Shown: positions 5,207 through 7,094 of the stretch, piece by piece
Layout of the letters: every line of letters begins with the position of its first letter
Numbering within the stretch: position 1 is the first letter of the stretch
Source: Chlamydiota bacterium
GTDB taxonomy: Bacteria > Chlamydiota > Chlamydiia > Chlamydiales > JAJFMB01
Direction: 5' to 3'
Length of the DNA stretch: 7,094 nt
Assembly (NCBI GenBank): GCA_021772355.1
Contig: JAJFMB010000209.1
Location: 1-7,094 of the forward strand
The notes under the pieces: model-generated
What the model was told of the DNA's origin: nothing
Database searches by the model: none
What the model saw: only the letters and a program-made list of their open reading frames with translations
Position numbers and translations under genes: made by a program

Positions 5207-6973
5207 ATGAAATTAGTCGCTGCGCTAAAAAGACCCGAAATCTTACTGTTTGTCGTCTGCATGTTCATAGCTTTTTACATTGGTAAGTACACTAATGCCA
5301 CCTGGACAGTAGAGAAAATCTCACTTGATGTAGCAACTGATAGTGACGGACGCCTATTTTTTAATTACGAAGATCAAAAATACTTTATTCGAGACTTATC
5401 CTTTATTCCCATGGGGGAATCACGCCTTTCAGACACATTTCTGATGCAGTATAGCGAAACAGGAAAACCACCGCCCATCCAAAAGGAGTATGTCTACCAA
5501 ACTGCAGAAATAGATGAACAAATAGTCACTAATTACTACCTACTCAAAGCTCAAAGACATTGGGGCTTATGGTCTCTGCTCCCCGCAGGAGTTGCTTTAG
5601 CGTTATGTTGGATAACCAAGGAGCCCATCTCATCCCTTTTAGGAGGTATCTTTATTGGAGCTTTTTTACTGAGAAAATACGACATCACTCAAGCTGTTTT
5701 CGTTCCAGAATTAAGCAGCGAAAGCGCAGCTGCGATCATCGTACTATACTTATGGTTGTTAGGAGGATTGTTGGGGATATGGTCGAGGACAGGAGCTGCC
5801 CAAGCTTTTGCCAACTTTATGACTAAATATTTTGTTCACGGAAGAAGAAGCGCGAAACTTGTCGCCTGGTTTCTCGGTGTTGTTTTCTTTCAGGGCGGAA
5901 CAATGAGCACCGTGCTTGTTGGCACAACAGTTAAACCCATAGCAGATAAAAATAAAGTGAGTCACGAAGAACTCTCTTACATTGTCGATTCCACAGCATC
6001 GCCCATCGCCTCCTTACTGGCCTTTAATGCCTGGCCAGGATACGTCCAGGGATTTATCTACGTCTCCGGAGTTCCGTGGCTTGCAACAGAAGCAAAAAGA
6101 ATTAGCTTTTTTTTCCAAAGTATCCCTCTTTGTTTTTATGCCATGTTAGCTGTGCTCTTTACGTTTTTACTAAGTATTGAAAAATCTCCGTTTGTGGGGA
6201 AGCAACTTCGCGAGGCAATGAAACGTGTCAAAGAAACAGGTCAACTCGATGCTCCTGGGGCACAACCTCTAAATGCCAAAGAATTGCAAGAGATACATAT
6301 CCCTGAGGGTTACCATCCGAGTGTATGGGAATTTCTTATCCCTTTATTCCTCTTGATTGGAATCGCAACGATGACCTTTGTTTACTACGGTGTTCCGAAT
6401 GTTCATTGGGCCTTCGGTATTGCACTGGTCGTCGCATTTTCCATCGCCATCATTAAGGGGATGTCGATGAAAGATGCCATCGACGGAATCTCCGATGGAC
6501 TTAAAGGAGTTGTCGTGGGCTCCCTTGTACTACTCCTCGCTATTATTATCGGTAGCATAAGCCGCCAAACAGGTGGAGGTGTCTATCTTGTTGAACTCCT
6601 AAAAGATAGCATTCCCTACTGGTCATTACCAGTACTACTCCAAATCATGACTATGATCACAGCTTTTTCCACAGGAACAAGCTGGGGCACATTTGCCATC
6701 ACTTTCCCCTTAGCAATGCCGCTATCTTGGGCAGTTGCAGTAAATCAGGGATTAGCCAATCCCGAATTTTTTATGGCCGCATGCTTTGCCGCTGTAATGG
6801 ATGGAAGTGTTTATGGAGATCAATGCTCTCCAATTTCCGATACTACCGTCTTAAGCTCAATGTGCACAGGCTGTGATCTTATCGACCACGTCAAAACACA
6901 GATCCCCCAAGCAACCGTCGCCGCCATCATTGCAGGCGTTGCCTTAACCATCACAGTCTTAATTTTTGCTTGA
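5207..6973 (+). CDS. nhaC: NhaC-type Na+/H+ antiporter with N-terminal extracytoplasmic domain
   Basis: Inner-membrane secondary transporter expected to exchange Na+ for H+. The 588 residues include a first membrane segment (about 11-29), a soluble stretch (about 31-116), then the usual NhaC core starting WGLWSLLPAGVALAL. Family motifs are clear: FFQGGTMSTVLVG (227-239), DSTASPIASLLAF (261-273), FSTGTSWGTF (487-496), and GDQCSPISDTTVLSS with CDLIDHVKTQIP (537-567). The core has about ten or more hydrophobic segments and a charged cytoplasmic-looking loop at about 325-372. NhaC proteins are commonly about 450-540 residues, so the extra N-terminal segment explains the length. A charged soluble segment after one membrane helix suggests it faces the periplasm. 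The start has AAGGA four bases upstream. The gene is preceded by the fold-back element and seems to stand alone. Substrate could differ (some relatives move organic acids with Na+), so the ion assignment is by family only. Confidence 0.9.
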   Translation: MKLVAALKRPEILLFVVCMFIAFYIGKYTNATWTVEKISLDVATDSDGRLFFNYEDQKYFIRDLSFIPMGESRLSDTFLMQYSETGKPPPIQKEYVYQTAEIDEQIVTNYYLLKAQRHWGLWSLLPAGVALALCWITKEPISSLLGGIFIGAFLLRKYDITQAVFVPELSSESAAAIIVLYLWLLGGLLGIWSRTGAAQAFANFMTKYFVHGRRSAKLVAWFLGVVFFQGGTMSTVLVGTTVKPIADKNKVSHEELSYIVDSTASPIASLLAFNAWPGYVQGFIYVSGVPWLATEAKRISFFFQSIPLCFYAMLAVLFTFLLSIEKSPFVGKQLREAMKRVKETGQLDAPGAQPLNAKELQEIHIPEGYHPSVWEFLIPLFLLIGIATMTFVYYGVPNVHWAFGIALVVAFSIAIIKGMSMKDAIDGISDGLKGVVVGSLVLLLAIIIGSISRQTGGGVYLVELLKDSIPYWSLPVLLQIMTMITAFSTGTSWGTFAITFPLAMPLSWAVAVNQGLANPEFFMAACFAAVMDGSVYGDQCSPISDTTVLSSMCTGCDLIDHVKTQIPQATVAAIIAGVALTITVLIFA

Positions 6974-7094
6974 ATGTTGACTAAAAAACCATATTCACAA
7001 ATGAAAAGAAAGGCTTCTTGACTAAGAAAAGAACCTATCAGTAAACTCTAGCTATGTATTGTTTTGACTTTCCCATTGATTTCTTGATCAAAGT
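6974..7094. other. Downstream region, undetermined at the window edge
   Basis: No firm gene. On the plus strand, TTGACT (7018-7023), 18 bases, and TAAACT (7042-7047) precede an ATG at 7054 that is open to the edge (13 codons). On the minus strand two frames are also open from the edge, ending at a TGA (7038-7040) and a TAG (7048-7050), either of which could be the tail of a converging gene. A weak AAGAA-AGGC-TTCTT hairpin (7006-7019) is present; read on the minus strand it is followed by a T-rich run, so it could be a poor terminator. The sequence is too short to choose. Confidence 0.35.

Noticed and set aside
7084..7091. Palindrome TTGATCAA as a regulator site
   Set aside because: Eight bases of AT-rich palindrome at the window edge are expected by chance and no partner site is seen.

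Overview
The window carries six protein-coding genes in two blocks, with no rRNA, tRNA or CRISPR array. It looks like a Gram-negative chromosome of moderate-to-low GC (by eye about 40-45%). Several things point to an environmental chlamydia (Parachlamydiales-like): the C-terminal domain of the secreted protein at 3310-4053, which ends in a Gly-Asp-x-Asp-Arg-Tyr-Asp-Met tail; a cysteine-rich outer-membrane barrel; and general gene style. That assignment rests on memory of family style, not on a search, and is tentative.

Left block, minus strand, read right to left: a secreted protein whose mature N-terminus looks like ubiquitin (4053-3310); an LD-carboxypeptidase of the LdcA/MccF family (3320-2391), whose start overlaps the previous stop; an outer-membrane efflux lipoprotein of the OprM/NodT/TolC type (2335-872); and one base further on the periplasmic adaptor of a tripartite pump (870-28). 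The inner-membrane transporter is not in the window and would be expected beyond the left edge. The adaptor frame hits a TGA at 28-30 exactly where homologues have a conserved glycine. Conserved-looking sequence continues in the same frame to the edge, so the gene appears to be interrupted.

Right block, plus strand: a small cysteine-rich beta-barrel outer-membrane protein (4144-4947) and an NhaC-type Na+/H+ antiporter with an added extracytoplasmic domain (5207-6973). The two blocks diverge from a 90-bp region where two candidate promoters share overlapping -35 boxes. The barrel gene has no Shine-Dalgarno sequence and its predicted transcript start falls at its ATG.

Between barrel and antiporter lies a roughly 150-bp fold-back element (5037-5193). 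It has 26-bp perfect terminal inverted repeats, imperfectly complementary inner arms and a central hairpin. Its right end abuts the ribosome binding site of the antiporter gene. This element and the secreted ubiquitin-like protein are the two most unusual things here. As a set, the genes deal with the cell envelope: peptidoglycan trimming, drug or metabolite efflux, an outer-membrane barrel, ion homeostasis and one protein exported out of the cytoplasm.
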